Shown piece by piece: positions 35,899 to 44,592 of a stretch of DNA of 61,355 nucleotides. A program made the translations under genes and the position numbers. The stretch's first letter is position 1; each line of letters starts with the position of its first letter. This DNA comes from an uncultured Roseburia sp. (GTDB taxonomy: Bacteria > Bacillota > Clostridia > Lachnospirales > Lachnospiraceae), in the NCBI GenBank assembly GCA_947567625.1, contig CANONN010000017.1, positions 1 through 61,355 of the forward strand, read 5' to 3'. The notes under the pieces are model-generated. The model worked only from the letters and a program-made list of their open reading frames with translations. It ran no database searches and was not told the origin of the DNA.

Positions 35899-36681
35899 AT
35901 GGCGGATTTTTACGCAGTATGGGATAATTTTAAGAATTTTATCGGCGGCAGGGACGGCGTCCTGCACGTGCTGTTGTTTGGGCTGGCGCTTCTTTCCTGT
36001 TTGTTTATGGGGAAAAAGCAGCGCAGGCTGCTGGTTTACCCGACAATCTTCGTGTTTGTGTTTTTCTTTAACCCGCTTTTTTACCGCTATATCGGCAACA
36101 AGTTTTTGTCCGGCGTTTACTGGCGGCTGCTGTGGATGGTGCCGTTTACGTTTGTCACGGCATACGGCCTGGCGTCTCTTGTCTGCCATTTCCGCAGACA
36201 GGTGGTGCGAGTGGCGGCGATTCTGGCTGCTGCGGCCTGTGTGATCGTCACCGGGAAGTGCATCTACAACGAGCGGACATTTACCGAGGCGGACAATCTC
36301 TACAAGCTTCCGCAGGCGGCCATCGACGTGGGCGATGCGATGGCGGCGGCCGGCATTGACTGGAAAGTGCGCGCCGTGGTGCCCAATGAGCTGTTCTGTT
36401 ATGTGCGGCAGTACCGCTGTGATGTCGGCTTATTGTATGGCAGAAATGCCGGAGGATTTATCTCCGATATCAGTGATGAGGCGAAGGCAGTGTACCATGA
36501 GATGTGCAGGGAAACGCCGGATATCGGCTTATTGACCGATCTGTGCAGACAGCAGGAGGTCGTATTTATCTGTTTTAACACAGACATGCAGCAGATACCG
36601 GAGGACCTTAGCGCATACGGCTATCTGCCCTACCGCACGATCGGCGAATACAGTATTTATATCTGGGAGGAAAAGGCTTGA
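35899..36681 (+). CDS. Membrane protein, 3' half of the same split gene
   Basis: About 260 residues in the same frame as the 5' half, with only nine nucleotides between TGA 35877 and the first in-frame ATG (35887). The ATG at 35899 has GGGGG 5 bases upstream and could allow reinitiation. Three helices (VLHVLLFGLALLSCLFMG, LVYPTIFVFVFFFNPLFY, LLWMVPFTFVTAYGLASLVC) and a fourth at ~105-120 precede a soluble C-terminal domain ending GEYSIYIWEEKA. The following wzy-like gene overlaps by 4 bases, so downstream expression is translationally coupled to this half. Confidence 0.7.
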   Translation: MADFYAVWDNFKNFIGGRDGVLHVLLFGLALLSCLFMGKKQRRLLVYPTIFVFVFFFNPLFYRYIGNKFLSGVYWRLLWMVPFTFVTAYGLASLVCHFRRQVVRVAAILAAAACVIVTGKCIYNERTFTEADNLYKLPQAAIDVGDAMAAAGIDWKVRAVVPNELFCYVRQYRCDVGLLYGRNAGGFISDISDEAKAVYHEMCRETPDIGLLTDLCRQQEVVFICFNTDMQQIPEDLSAYGYLPYRTIGEYSIYIWEEKA

Positions 36682-37850
36682 ACAGAGTAAAACAATGGTT
36701 TGGAGAAATCGACTGGCGGCAGTTTGGCATTGTTTCCTACTATGCCTATTTCGCCATCAATGTGCTGGCGAAAGCGTTCGCCTACGACAGCGGCGATAAT
36801 ATATACAAATATTTTATGTATACCGGCATTTTCTTTCTTGCCATCAAACTGGTGACAACCAAATATACGCTTCGCGAGCTGCTCATATGCTGTATCTTCC
36901 TTGGTATGGGGCTTACGATGTATATCGTGACAAAATCCGCGACGATGCTGCTTTTGTTTCTGACGATCATGGGATTAAAAGACTGCAAATTCGGCAGGCT
37001 CATTCAGATGTCGGTCTATATTCGCATGGTGGTGGCCCTGATCATGGTCATCGGTTCCGTGTACGGTATTTTTGACATCGGCTATAAGACAAAACCGGAT
37101 ACCAACTATATCGAGATGCCGGTCTACAGCTTTGGATTTAACGAGCCGAATATGGCATTTTTGACCATCTTTATTTTGTTGATGGTTTTGTTATACTATA
37201 ATTATGAGAGGTTAAATGCACTGTGGTTTTTGGCCACGGCGGCGGTGGCGTTTCTGTTTTATGAGTGGACATTCTGCCGCACGGGTATCGCGGTCTTTCT
37301 GTTCGCGTGGGTACTGATTATTTTTGACAAGCTGGTGAAAAACAAAAGAGTGAAGATCGTGCTGGCGCTGTCGGTGCTGGTGGGAGCGCTGTTCAGCTTC
37401 TGCGCCATGGTATTTTATGCCGGGGACAATCCGCTGTTGCACCTGCTCAATCACTTTGTGTCTGGCCGCATCTATATTATGAACAGCTATCTTACCGATC
37501 AGGGGCTGGCGTTTTTCCCGCGCAACCAGGAGCTGTTTTATGCCAGCTATTATGGACTGATCGACAATTGTTATATGTTTATGCTTCTCTACGGCGGCTG
37601 GATTATGGCGATCGCCTATCTGGTCGTGATGTGCGCCGCGATGTATCGTTTGTACGAGAAAGAATGTTACAGAGAGCTGGTGATGATCTCCGTGTTTGCG
37701 CTCTACGGCGTGTTAGAGCAGTTCGTTATGAACGCATTTATGAATCCGTTTATTTTACTGGCGGGCATCCTGCTCTATCCCGGCCTGCTTGAGACAGAGA
37801 AAGGGCGAAAGAAGGCTTATGGAAAATTACCGTATCCTGCAAATTCATAA
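36678..37850 (+). CDS. Wzy-like polysaccharide polymerase
   Basis: A 390-residue protein with about ten transmembrane helices and a large periplasmic-side loop (FSFCAMVFYAGDNPLLHLLNHFVSGRIYIMNSYLTDQGLAFFPRNQELFYASYYGLIDNCYM, around 237-300) in the position of the Wzy catalytic loop. Sequence identity among Wzy proteins is low, so the call rests on topology, the loop with GRIYIMNSY and the neighbours (Wzz-like, GTs, Wzx). Start TTG is preceded by GGAGG. It should join repeat units on undecaprenyl diphosphate. Confidence 0.78.
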   Translation: MNRVKQWFGEIDWRQFGIVSYYAYFAINVLAKAFAYDSGDNIYKYFMYTGIFFLAIKLVTTKYTLRELLICCIFLGMGLTMYIVTKSATMLLLFLTIMGLKDCKFGRLIQMSVYIRMVVALIMVIGSVYGIFDIGYKTKPDTNYIEMPVYSFGFNEPNMAFLTIFILLMVLLYYNYERLNALWFLATAAVAFLFYEWTFCRTGIAVFLFAWVLIIFDKLVKNKRVKIVLALSVLVGALFSFCAMVFYAGDNPLLHLLNHFVSGRIYIMNSYLTDQGLAFFPRNQELFYASYYGLIDNCYMFMLLYGGWIMAIAYLVVMCAAMYRLYEKECYRELVMISVFALYGVLEQFVMNAFMNPFILLAGILLYPGLLETEKGRKKAYGKLPYPANS

Positions 37851-39021
37851 CTTTTATCAGATTCCCGGCGGCGAGGATGTGGTGGTGCGCAATGAGAAGA
37901 AGCTGCTGGAGGAGCACGGCCATGTGGTGCGCACCTACTACCGCAGCAACAGCGAGCTCAACGAGGGAGGCCGTTTTAAGAAGCTTCTGATCCCGTTCAC
38001 CGCGATCTTTTCGCTCAAAACCTACCGCGAGGTGAAAAAGCTCATCGAAGAGGAGAACATTGATATCGTGCATGTGCACAATACGCTGATGATGATCAGC
38101 CCCGCCGTGTTCTATGCGGCGTTTCACTGCAAAGTGCCTGTGATACAGACGCTGCACAATTTTCGTATGCTCTGTCCGGCGGGTTCTTTTTTCCGGGACA
38201 ATGTGATCTGCGAGGAGTGTGTGGACCACGGTATGCGGTGCGCGGTGCGCCATAAGTGCTACCGCAACAGCAAGCTGCAAACGATCGTGAGCGCGGGGAT
38301 ATTAAAGCTTCACCGTATGCTGGGCACGTATTACCGTGTGAATTTTATCTGTCTGACGGAGTTCAACAAAGAAAAGCTGCTGGGGTCTTTAAATCCGGCC
38401 AAGCAGATTGTAAACCCGCAGCGCATTTATATCAAACCGAATTTTACGTTTGCCGAGGGGATACGGCCGGTGCACGAGCAGGCGGCCGACGAGTATTTTT
38501 TGTTTGCCGGGCGCATCGAGGCGCTAAAGGGGATTGATGTCGCGATTCGGGCATTTGAAAAGCTGCCGGAGGAAAAGCTCTACATTGCCGGAAGCGGCCC
38601 GCTCGAGGAGGAGATGCGGCGCTATGTTGTGGAGCACCACATGAAAAACATCACATTCCTGGGATATCTGCAAAAGGAAGAGATGCGAGATAAGTTTTAC
38701 CATGCCAAGGCCGTCATCATGACCTCACAGTGCTATGAGGCGTTCGCCATGACGATCGCGGAGGCGTATTCGTATGGCGTGCCGGTGATTGCGGGGCGCG
38801 TGGGCAACATGGAGGGCATGGTGAAAGAGGGCGTCACGGGTATGAAGTTTACCTACGATTCGGCGGAGGATTTGGCTCTGAAGGTGCGCCAGTTTAACCA
38901 GATGGAGCTGGCCGCGCTCAAGCAAAATGCCAGGGATTTTTACGAGAGAAGGCTTCGGCCGGAGGACAATTATCGCAAGCTGGTCGGCATCTATGAGAGT
39001 ATTTTACAGGAGAACGCGTAG
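37819..39021 (+). CDS. Glycosyltransferase, GT4 (GT-B) family
   Basis: The 400-residue retaining GT-B enzyme begins MENYRILQIHNFYQIPGGEDVVVRNEKKLL. It has VHVHNTLMMISPAV, LHNFRMLCPAGSFFRDN with a Cys cluster (CEECVDHGMRCAVRHKC) and the C-terminal nucleotide-binding part FLFAGRIEALKGID, YIAGSGPLEEEM and the E-x7-E region SQCYEAFAMTIAEAYSYGVPVIAG. It overlaps the wzy-like gene by 32 bases (ATG 37819, preceded by AAAGAAGG). The sugar is not predictable. Confidence 0.93.
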   Translation: MENYRILQIHNFYQIPGGEDVVVRNEKKLLEEHGHVVRTYYRSNSELNEGGRFKKLLIPFTAIFSLKTYREVKKLIEEENIDIVHVHNTLMMISPAVFYAAFHCKVPVIQTLHNFRMLCPAGSFFRDNVICEECVDHGMRCAVRHKCYRNSKLQTIVSAGILKLHRMLGTYYRVNFICLTEFNKEKLLGSLNPAKQIVNPQRIYIKPNFTFAEGIRPVHEQAADEYFLFAGRIEALKGIDVAIRAFEKLPEEKLYIAGSGPLEEEMRRYVVEHHMKNITFLGYLQKEEMRDKFYHAKAVIMTSQCYEAFAMTIAEAYSYGVPVIAGRVGNMEGMVKEGVTGMKFTYDSAEDLALKVRQFNQMELAALKQNARDFYERRLRPEDNYRKLVGIYESILQENA

Positions 39022-39059
39022 CCGGTCGCGCGGCAGGAGACGCAAAGGATGGTTGGATT

Positions 39060-40166
39060 ATGAAGAGAGTTGTGTTTATCACGAATATTCCGTCCCCCTA
39101 CCGGGTGGATTTCTTTGTATATTTGCAAAAACATTATCAGGAGTATGAGTTTCATGTTATTTTCTCGGGTGCGGGCATGGAGAACAGAAAATGGCATGTG
39201 GAACTGAACGCGCTGAAAAATGCCGAATTTCTTCAGTCGAAAACGCTCATTTTCCGCAAACGCTATGATGACCGCTATGTGTTTATCCCCATCGGCGTGG
39301 AGCGCGCGCTGCGCGAGGCGGCCCCGGATGTCGTGGTCGCCATGGAGTACAATCCCACGATTCTTCGGGCCGTGCGCTACTGTGAGAAGCATCGTATCCC
39401 GTTTGTCAGCTGGACGGACGGGACGGCGCACTCCGAGCGCTCGATCGGCAGGGTACAGCGCATGTCGCGCCGGTATATTATCAAGCGGGCGTCCGCGTTT
39501 GTGGCGAGCAGCACGGCGTCCCGCGACAATCAGCTCGCCTACGGGGCGGACAAAAAGCGCTGCTTTCTCTCCTACCTGACGGTGGATATCCGCAAATACC
39601 TGATGGTCAAAGAAAGCTACAACAGCAGAAATCTCATCTACGTCGGGAGCCTGATTCAGCGCAAGGGCCTTGATCTGCTCTTTCCCGCCCTGGCAGAGGC
39701 GAGCGACGATATCCGCCTTATCATTGTCGGTGAGGGGCCGGAAAAGCCGTTCCTTTTGGAGCAGGCAAAGAAGCTTGGCATTATGGACCGCCTTGATTTT
39801 AAGGGGTTTGTGGAGGGGGAAGCGCTGCGCGCGCTCTATGCGTCGGCCGATGCCTTTATCCTGCCCACGCGCGAAGACTGTTACGGTCTGGTATTGCTCG
39901 AGGCGATGTGCGCCTCGCTGCCGGTGATTGCCTCAAAATACGCGGACGGTGCGAAGGACTTGATCGAAGAGGGCGCAAACGGGCTGATCGTTGACCCGGA
40001 GAATACGCGGCAGCTCTCCGCTGCCATCGATGGGCTCATGAATGAGAGTGATCTGGCGGCTATGGGAAAAAGGAGCTATGAACGGGCTAAGCTGTTTTCT
40101 TTTGCGCATGTGGCGGGCGGCTGCATGGATGCGATCCATTGTTGTATGGGGGAAGAATCAACGTAA
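39060..40166 (+). CDS. Glycosyltransferase, GT4 family
   Basis: A 368-residue GT-B protein. The N-terminus is MKRVVFITNIPSPYRVDFFVYLQKH. Further blocks are YNPTILRAVRYC, WTDGTAHSERS, LIYVGSLIQRKGLDLL, LIIVGEGPEKPFLL and the donor-site segment ILPTREDCYGLVLLEAMCASLPVIAS. It follows the preceding GT by 38 bases, in the same operon. Donor and acceptor are unknown. Confidence 0.93.
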   Translation: MKRVVFITNIPSPYRVDFFVYLQKHYQEYEFHVIFSGAGMENRKWHVELNALKNAEFLQSKTLIFRKRYDDRYVFIPIGVERALREAAPDVVVAMEYNPTILRAVRYCEKHRIPFVSWTDGTAHSERSIGRVQRMSRRYIIKRASAFVASSTASRDNQLAYGADKKRCFLSYLTVDIRKYLMVKESYNSRNLIYVGSLIQRKGLDLLFPALAEASDDIRLIIVGEGPEKPFLLEQAKKLGIMDRLDFKGFVEGEALRALYASADAFILPTREDCYGLVLLEAMCASLPVIASKYADGAKDLIEEGANGLIVDPENTRQLSAAIDGLMNESDLAAMGKRSYERAKLFSFAHVAGGCMDAIHCCMGEEST

Positions 40167-40206
40167 CTCTTTTTATTCCCGGGTTTGGGCGGGCATGAGG
40201 TAATCT

Positions 40207-41334
40207 ATGAAAAAAAAGATATTATTTAACGGTTTGGGCAACCGCGGCTGGATTGGCGGTCTTTACTATCTAAAAAATATATTATTCAGCTGTATGCAGA
40301 GCGAGGCGATCAGGGACAGGTTTGACTTTGTAGTGTTGATCGACCCCGGGCACGCGGATATTTTTGACAGCTTCCGCGGCAAGGCCGATATTCGCGTCTA
40401 TGAGGGCGGCGGCAAGTTAAAGCTCGCGCTCTATGAGATGCGTCTCATCTGGTTGGGCGGCGTCAAATACTGCTACGCGCTGGAACTCAACAAAATCGGT
40501 AAATTGTTTGCAAAGCGCGGAATTTTCTGGATACCGGATTTTCAGCACAAGAATCTGCCGGAGTTCTTTTCCCGGGAGGAGCTCGCGAAAAAAGACGTCA
40601 ATTTCCTGGAAGTGACAAGCCGCAGCAATCCGCTGGTGTTGAGCAGCGAAGACGCAAAGCATGATCTGGAACGCTATTATCCCGGGCATCGGTGCAGCGT
40701 GGAGGTGGTGCATTTTGTCTCTTATATTGAACCCGAGATACGCGCTGTGACGCCGGAAGTGGAGACGGCTGTCAGGGAAAAGTTTCATCTTGACCGGGCA
40801 TACATCTATCTGCCCAATCAGTTCTGGCAGCATAAAAACCATCTGGTGGCCGTACAGGCGATCGAGATTTTGCGCCGTCAGGGGCGCTTAAAGGAGTATG
40901 ATTTTGTTTTTACCGGCAACCTCGAGGATTACCGCAATCCCGCGTATATTGAGCGCCTAAAAGCGATCATGCAGGCGCCCAAAGTGAAAGACGGTATCAA
41001 GCTGCTGGGCTTTGTGGATCGGACGGAGCAGCTGGCGATCATGAAAAATGCATGTTTTATCGTGCAGCCGTCGCTCTGCGAGGGGTGGGGCACGGTCTTA
41101 GAGGACGCAAAGGTGCTGGACAAGACGGTGCTGCTGTCCGATATTCCGGTACACCGGGAGCAGAAAAATGAGAAGTGCCATTTATTCCCCGCCGATTCGC
41201 CGGACGAGCTGGCTGCACTGATGGAGAAAGTCAGCCGTATGAAGTCGTCGGAGAGCATCGAGAGCGGAATCGCCAATATGTACCGCGAGGCCGCAGTCTA
41301 CGCCAAAGCGCTGGAGCGGGTTTTCTGCCGGTAG
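40207..41334 (+). CDS. Glycosyltransferase, GT4-like
   Basis: A 375-residue GT-B protein starting MKKKILFNGLGNRGWIGGLYYLKNI. It contains FWIPDFQHKNLPEFFSREELAKKD (acceptor side), VLSSEDAKHDLERYY, IYLPNQFWQHKNHLVAVQAIEIL, LLGFVDRTEQLAIMKNACFIVQPSLCEGWGTVLEDA and VLLSDIPVHREQK, typical of GT4 enzymes acting on mannose/rhamnose-like acceptors; the exact sugar is unknown. It is third in a row of related enzymes, and 132 bases of non-coding DNA follow. Confidence 0.92.
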   Translation: MKKKILFNGLGNRGWIGGLYYLKNILFSCMQSEAIRDRFDFVVLIDPGHADIFDSFRGKADIRVYEGGGKLKLALYEMRLIWLGGVKYCYALELNKIGKLFAKRGIFWIPDFQHKNLPEFFSREELAKKDVNFLEVTSRSNPLVLSSEDAKHDLERYYPGHRCSVEVVHFVSYIEPEIRAVTPEVETAVREKFHLDRAYIYLPNQFWQHKNHLVAVQAIEILRRQGRLKEYDFVFTGNLEDYRNPAYIERLKAIMQAPKVKDGIKLLGFVDRTEQLAIMKNACFIVQPSLCEGWGTVLEDAKVLDKTVLLSDIPVHREQKNEKCHLFPADSPDELAALMEKVSRMKSSESIESGIANMYREAAVYAKALERVFCR

Positions 41335-41466
41335 GCGTTTGCCGGAAAGATGGGCGCGATTTTTGCAGGGTAGTTTTGGTGTTTGCATACAGCGACAGTC
41401 GGTGCGGGAAAGGCAAAGGCGTAAACGCGCCGCTGCTTGATTGGAATCAGAAAGGTTTTGGGCGCT

Positions 41467-42381
41467 ATGAAGAGAATGGTGATTACCGGCATCGGCGGTT
41501 TTATCGGCCAGAATGCCAAGAAATATTTTGAGCGGGAGTATGAGATTATCGGTATCGGCCTTGCGGCCGACTACCGCGACGGCGAGAACCCGGTATGCTA
41601 TTATCAGTGCAATATGTCAAAAAGCGAGGCGGAGCTTTCCAATATATTGACCGATGTACAGCCGGACGTGATCTTACACTGTGCCGGCAGTGCCAATGTG
41701 GGGGCCTCCGTGGTCAATCCGGTCGCCGATCTCGAAGGCAACCTGCACAGCCTCTATCATCTGCTGCTGGCCCTGCGCGCATTTGAAAAAAGGCCGAAAG
41801 TGATTTTCTTTTCGAGCGCCGGCGTCTACGGCAACCCCGTGCGCCTGCCGATTAAGGAGACGGACGCGCCGGCTCCGATTTCCCCTTACGGACTGCACAA
41901 GCTGATGTGTGAGCAGCTTTGCCACTATTACAATACCGTGCACGGATACCGGGTGCGCGCGATTCGCATTTTTTCCGCCTACGGCGCAGGGCTGCGCAAG
42001 CAGCTTCTGTGGGATATCTACCAGAAATACGAAAAATCGGGCGAGATTTCTCTGTTTGGGACGGGCCGGGAGAGCAGGGATTTTATTCATGTGCGTGATA
42101 TCATGCAGGCGATCCGTCTGATTTTGAATTATGAGGGCGGCGAGGAAATATTCAATGTGGCCAACGGCGAGGAGGCCGCCATCGCCGATATCGCGGCGAT
42201 CTACGCGAAAAAATTGGGGGAAAGCCAGAGTATTGTGCGTTTTAACGGAGAGACGAAAGTGGGCGACCCCTTGAATTGGAGAGCCGATATCTCACGCTTA
42301 AAGAGTCTGGGATACAAAAAAAGCGTGGACTTAGAGCAGGGCATCGGAGATTACGTTGACTGGGTGCGTGCCGGGCAATAA
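41467..42381 (+). CDS. NAD-dependent sugar epimerase/dehydratase
   Basis: 304 residues from the ATG at 41467 (GAAAGG upstream), beginning MKRMVITGIGGFIGQNAKKYF. It has the Rossmann motif TGIGGFIG, HCAGSANVGASVVNP, FFSSAGVYGNP and the catalytic pair SPYGLHKLMCEQL (Tyr, Lys), and FIHVRDIMQAIRLIL. This is a GalE/RmlB-like extended short-chain dehydrogenase making a nucleotide sugar for the local repeat unit; the substrate is not assignable. Its last 20 bases are duplicated just after the stop (42394-42413). Confidence 0.9.
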   Translation: MKRMVITGIGGFIGQNAKKYFEREYEIIGIGLAADYRDGENPVCYYQCNMSKSEAELSNILTDVQPDVILHCAGSANVGASVVNPVADLEGNLHSLYHLLLALRAFEKRPKVIFFSSAGVYGNPVRLPIKETDAPAPISPYGLHKLMCEQLCHYYNTVHGYRVRAIRIFSAYGAGLRKQLLWDIYQKYEKSGEISLFGTGRESRDFIHVRDIMQAIRLILNYEGGEEIFNVANGEEAAIADIAAIYAKKLGESQSIVRFNGETKVGDPLNWRADISRLKSLGYKKSVDLEQGIGDYVDWVRAGQ

Positions 42382-42413
42382 AAAAGCGCAGTCGACTGGG
42401 TGCGCCGGGCAAT
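42358..42413 (+). repeat. Short direct duplication around the epimerase stop codon
   Basis: The stretch gactgggtgcgtgccgggca (42358-42377, followed by at) is repeated as gactgggtgcgccgggcaat (42394-42413), missing two bases. The first copy encodes the final DWVRAGQ; the second is after the stop. Likely a slippage or recombination scar. Confidence 0.75.
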
Positions 42414-42468
42414 CGGAGAGCAGCGGCCGTTACCCCGGCAGTGACTGTGGAAAGGCAGAGGAACAAAG

Positions 42469-43416
42469 ATGGAACAGAAAAAAGATCAGATCGCGCCGGT
42501 GATTGTATTTACATACAACAGGCCAAAGCACACCAAACGAACGATAGAAGCGCTGGCAGGCAATGAGCTGGCAGAAAAGACCGATCTGTATATTTATTCC
42601 GATGCCCCGAAGCGGGAGACGGACAGGGATAAGGTACAGGAAATCCGGGAATATGCCGCGCATGTAACGGGGTTTGCCAGTGTCCATCTGGTGGAGCGGG
42701 AAGAAAATTTTGGCCTGGCCAAAAATATCATCCGCGGCGTGACCGAGATCGTAAACCGGTACGGCGTTGTCATTGTCTTGGAGGATGATCTGATCACCAA
42801 CCGCTTTTTTCTGCGGTTTATGAACGACGCGCTCCATCATTACAGGGACTGCAAGCGCGTGACCGGCGTGACGGGCTTTTCCCATTTCGACGATACGGTC
42901 CGCATCCCGGAGGAGTCCTATTTTCACACGCTCACGGGCACAAGCTGGTCGTGGGGCACATGGGAGGACCGCTGGAGATATTTTGACGAGCTGTGTGTCG
43001 ACTGGACGGAGATGATCGATGACAGGCGGCTCAGAAGGCAGTTTAACTATGATAATTCTTACGATTTTTACCGGATTATGAAGATGCAGCAGACGGATGA
43101 AAATACCAATTCCTGGGCGATACGCTGGTATTGGGCGAACTTTAAAAAGAGCGGCTACATCTTATCGCCGACGAAGTCGCTTGTCAGCAATGAGGGATTC
43201 GACGGTACCGGCGAGCATTGCGGCAGGGAGCGTAAGTCCATGTTTGATCACCGGCTTGCCACGGACCGGCCGATAACCTATTTTCCATCCAATATCGCGG
43301 AGACGGGTAAGACGCGCAGGCGTCTAAAACGTATCCTGCGCAGGGAGTATCAGCCGAGTCTGTTAAAGCGCGTCTACAACAGGGTCACGCGCCAAAATTA
43401 TGTCGGCAAGGCTTAA
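42469..43416 (+). CDS. GT-A glycosyltransferase (GT2/GNT-I-like)
   Basis: A 315-residue protein with VIVFTYNRPKHTKRTIEAL at the start, YIYSDAPKRETD, ENFGLAKNIIRGVTEIV and the DXD-like metal site VIVLEDDLITNRFFLRFMNDAL, then GTSWSWGTWEDRW, a motif of glycosyltransferases from polysaccharide loci. GT-A fold, inverting likely. The C-terminus is basic and may touch the membrane. AGAGGAA precedes the ATG. Confidence 0.88.
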   Translation: MEQKKDQIAPVIVFTYNRPKHTKRTIEALAGNELAEKTDLYIYSDAPKRETDRDKVQEIREYAAHVTGFASVHLVEREENFGLAKNIIRGVTEIVNRYGVVIVLEDDLITNRFFLRFMNDALHHYRDCKRVTGVTGFSHFDDTVRIPEESYFHTLTGTSWSWGTWEDRWRYFDELCVDWTEMIDDRRLRRQFNYDNSYDFYRIMKMQQTDENTNSWAIRWYWANFKKSGYILSPTKSLVSNEGFDGTGEHCGRERKSMFDHRLATDRPITYFPSNIAETGKTRRRLKRILRREYQPSLLKRVYNRVTRQNYVGKA

Positions 43417-43497
43417 AAGGCAAACGGATGGCATGGGACAAAGTATCAGTGTATCCTTTGATTCGATGGATGGGAAGAGAGGAAAAGTCAGACAGGT

Positions 43498-44301
43498 ATG
43501 ATAAAGATTTTGGCAATTTTCACCTGCTTTAACCGCAGGGAACTGACGAAGCGCAGCATAGAGACGCTTGCGCACAATCAAGATGTCAAGTTTGACTTTG
43601 TGATTGTGGATGACAACAGCACCGATGGCACCAAAGAAATGCTTGCAAAGTTGCCGCAGCAGATTGATTTGGTATCCGGAGACGGCAGCCTTTTCTGGAA
43701 CGGCGGCATGCATAAGGCGATCGAGCATGTCAAAAAGGAACATGCCGACTATGCCTATTATATGCTGATGAATGACGATACCCGTTTTTTTGACGGCATA
43801 TTCGACGAGATGGCGCCGTTTCTGAAAAAAGACGAGGTGCTTGTGGGCGCGATCTGCGGGGAACACGGCGAGTTAAGCTATGGCGGGATTAAATATACAA
43901 AAGGCATTAAGTATGATAAACTGGGACCGGAGGGAGCCGGCGTCAATTGTTCTACGTTCAATGCCAACTGTGCAATCATTCCCCATGAGATTTTTATGCG
44001 GGTGGGCATAGACCCTTATTACAAGCACAGCATCGGAGATTTTGACTACGGGCTTCAGATCAGCAGACTGGGGTATCCGATACACATTTTCCCCAAATAT
44101 GTCGGGGAGTGTAACGATAATTCCCTGCTTTTGACCTGGCAGGACCCGTCGCTGCCCAGGATAAAGAGGCTGCGCCTAAAGGAGAGCAGAAAGGGGCTGC
44201 CGTTTGACGACTGGTTTCACTTCCTGCGCCGCAATTTCGGGCTGGGAACGGCGATTGTGCGCTCGTTTACGCCGTATATTAAGATATTGATTAAGAAATA
44301 G
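43498..44301 (+). CDS. Glycosyltransferase family 2
   Basis: The 267 residues begin MIKILAIFTCFNRRELTKRSIETL. The nucleotide-sugar and metal residues are in FVIVDDNSTDGTKEML and YYMLMNDDTRFFDGIF (DDT), with SIGDFDYGLQISRLGY in the acceptor region and a basic C-terminal helix. This is the rhamnosyltransferase-like branch of GT2, plausible with dTDP-rhamnose made upstream, but the donor is not proven. It stands just before the ACP gene. Confidence 0.92.
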   Translation: MIKILAIFTCFNRRELTKRSIETLAHNQDVKFDFVIVDDNSTDGTKEMLAKLPQQIDLVSGDGSLFWNGGMHKAIEHVKKEHADYAYYMLMNDDTRFFDGIFDEMAPFLKKDEVLVGAICGEHGELSYGGIKYTKGIKYDKLGPEGAGVNCSTFNANCAIIPHEIFMRVGIDPYYKHSIGDFDYGLQISRLGYPIHIFPKYVGECNDNSLLLTWQDPSLPRIKRLRLKESRKGLPFDDWFHFLRRNFGLGTAIVRSFTPYIKILIKK

Positions 44302-44324
44302 TTCATCATAGAAAGGAATTGATT

Positions 44325-44540
44325 ATGCAGGAGTTTATTCAGTTTATCGCGGAAATATTGGAAGTGGAGCCGAAAACGCTCACAATGGAATCGACACAGG
44401 AGGAGATTGCAACGTGGGATTCCCTGATGCAGCTGCGTCTCGTGGGCGAGGTGGAGACCAGATATGGCGTCACGATTCCGATGGAGGAGATTGCGGATAT
44501 TAAGACGATCGGCGGCTTTTACCGTTTTGTACAAAAATAG
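44325..44540 (+). CDS. Acyl carrier protein of the glycan locus
   Basis: 71 residues from the ATG at 44325 (GAAAGGAA upstream). It is four-helix ACP-like, acidic, with the phosphopantetheine serine in ATWDSLMQLRLV (Ser33), followed by VETRYGVTIPMEEIADIKTIGGFYRFV as in stand-alone ACPs. No ketosynthase or other fatty-acid gene is near. The FkbH-like loader is the next gene (52 bases), so this ACP most likely carries a glyceryl or related acyl group for transfer to a sugar. Confidence 0.9.
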   Translation: MQEFIQFIAEILEVEPKTLTMESTQEEIATWDSLMQLRLVGEVETRYGVTIPMEEIADIKTIGGFYRFVQK

Positions 44541-44592
44541 GCGCAGGGAGTGTGTGATCACAGAGAAGAGCAGAAGGCGGAGGTAGAAAGCT

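Noticed and set aside
34759-36681. Frameshift as the cause of the gene split
   Set aside because: The coordinates show both halves in one frame (35887 minus 34759 is a multiple of three); only the TGA separates them.
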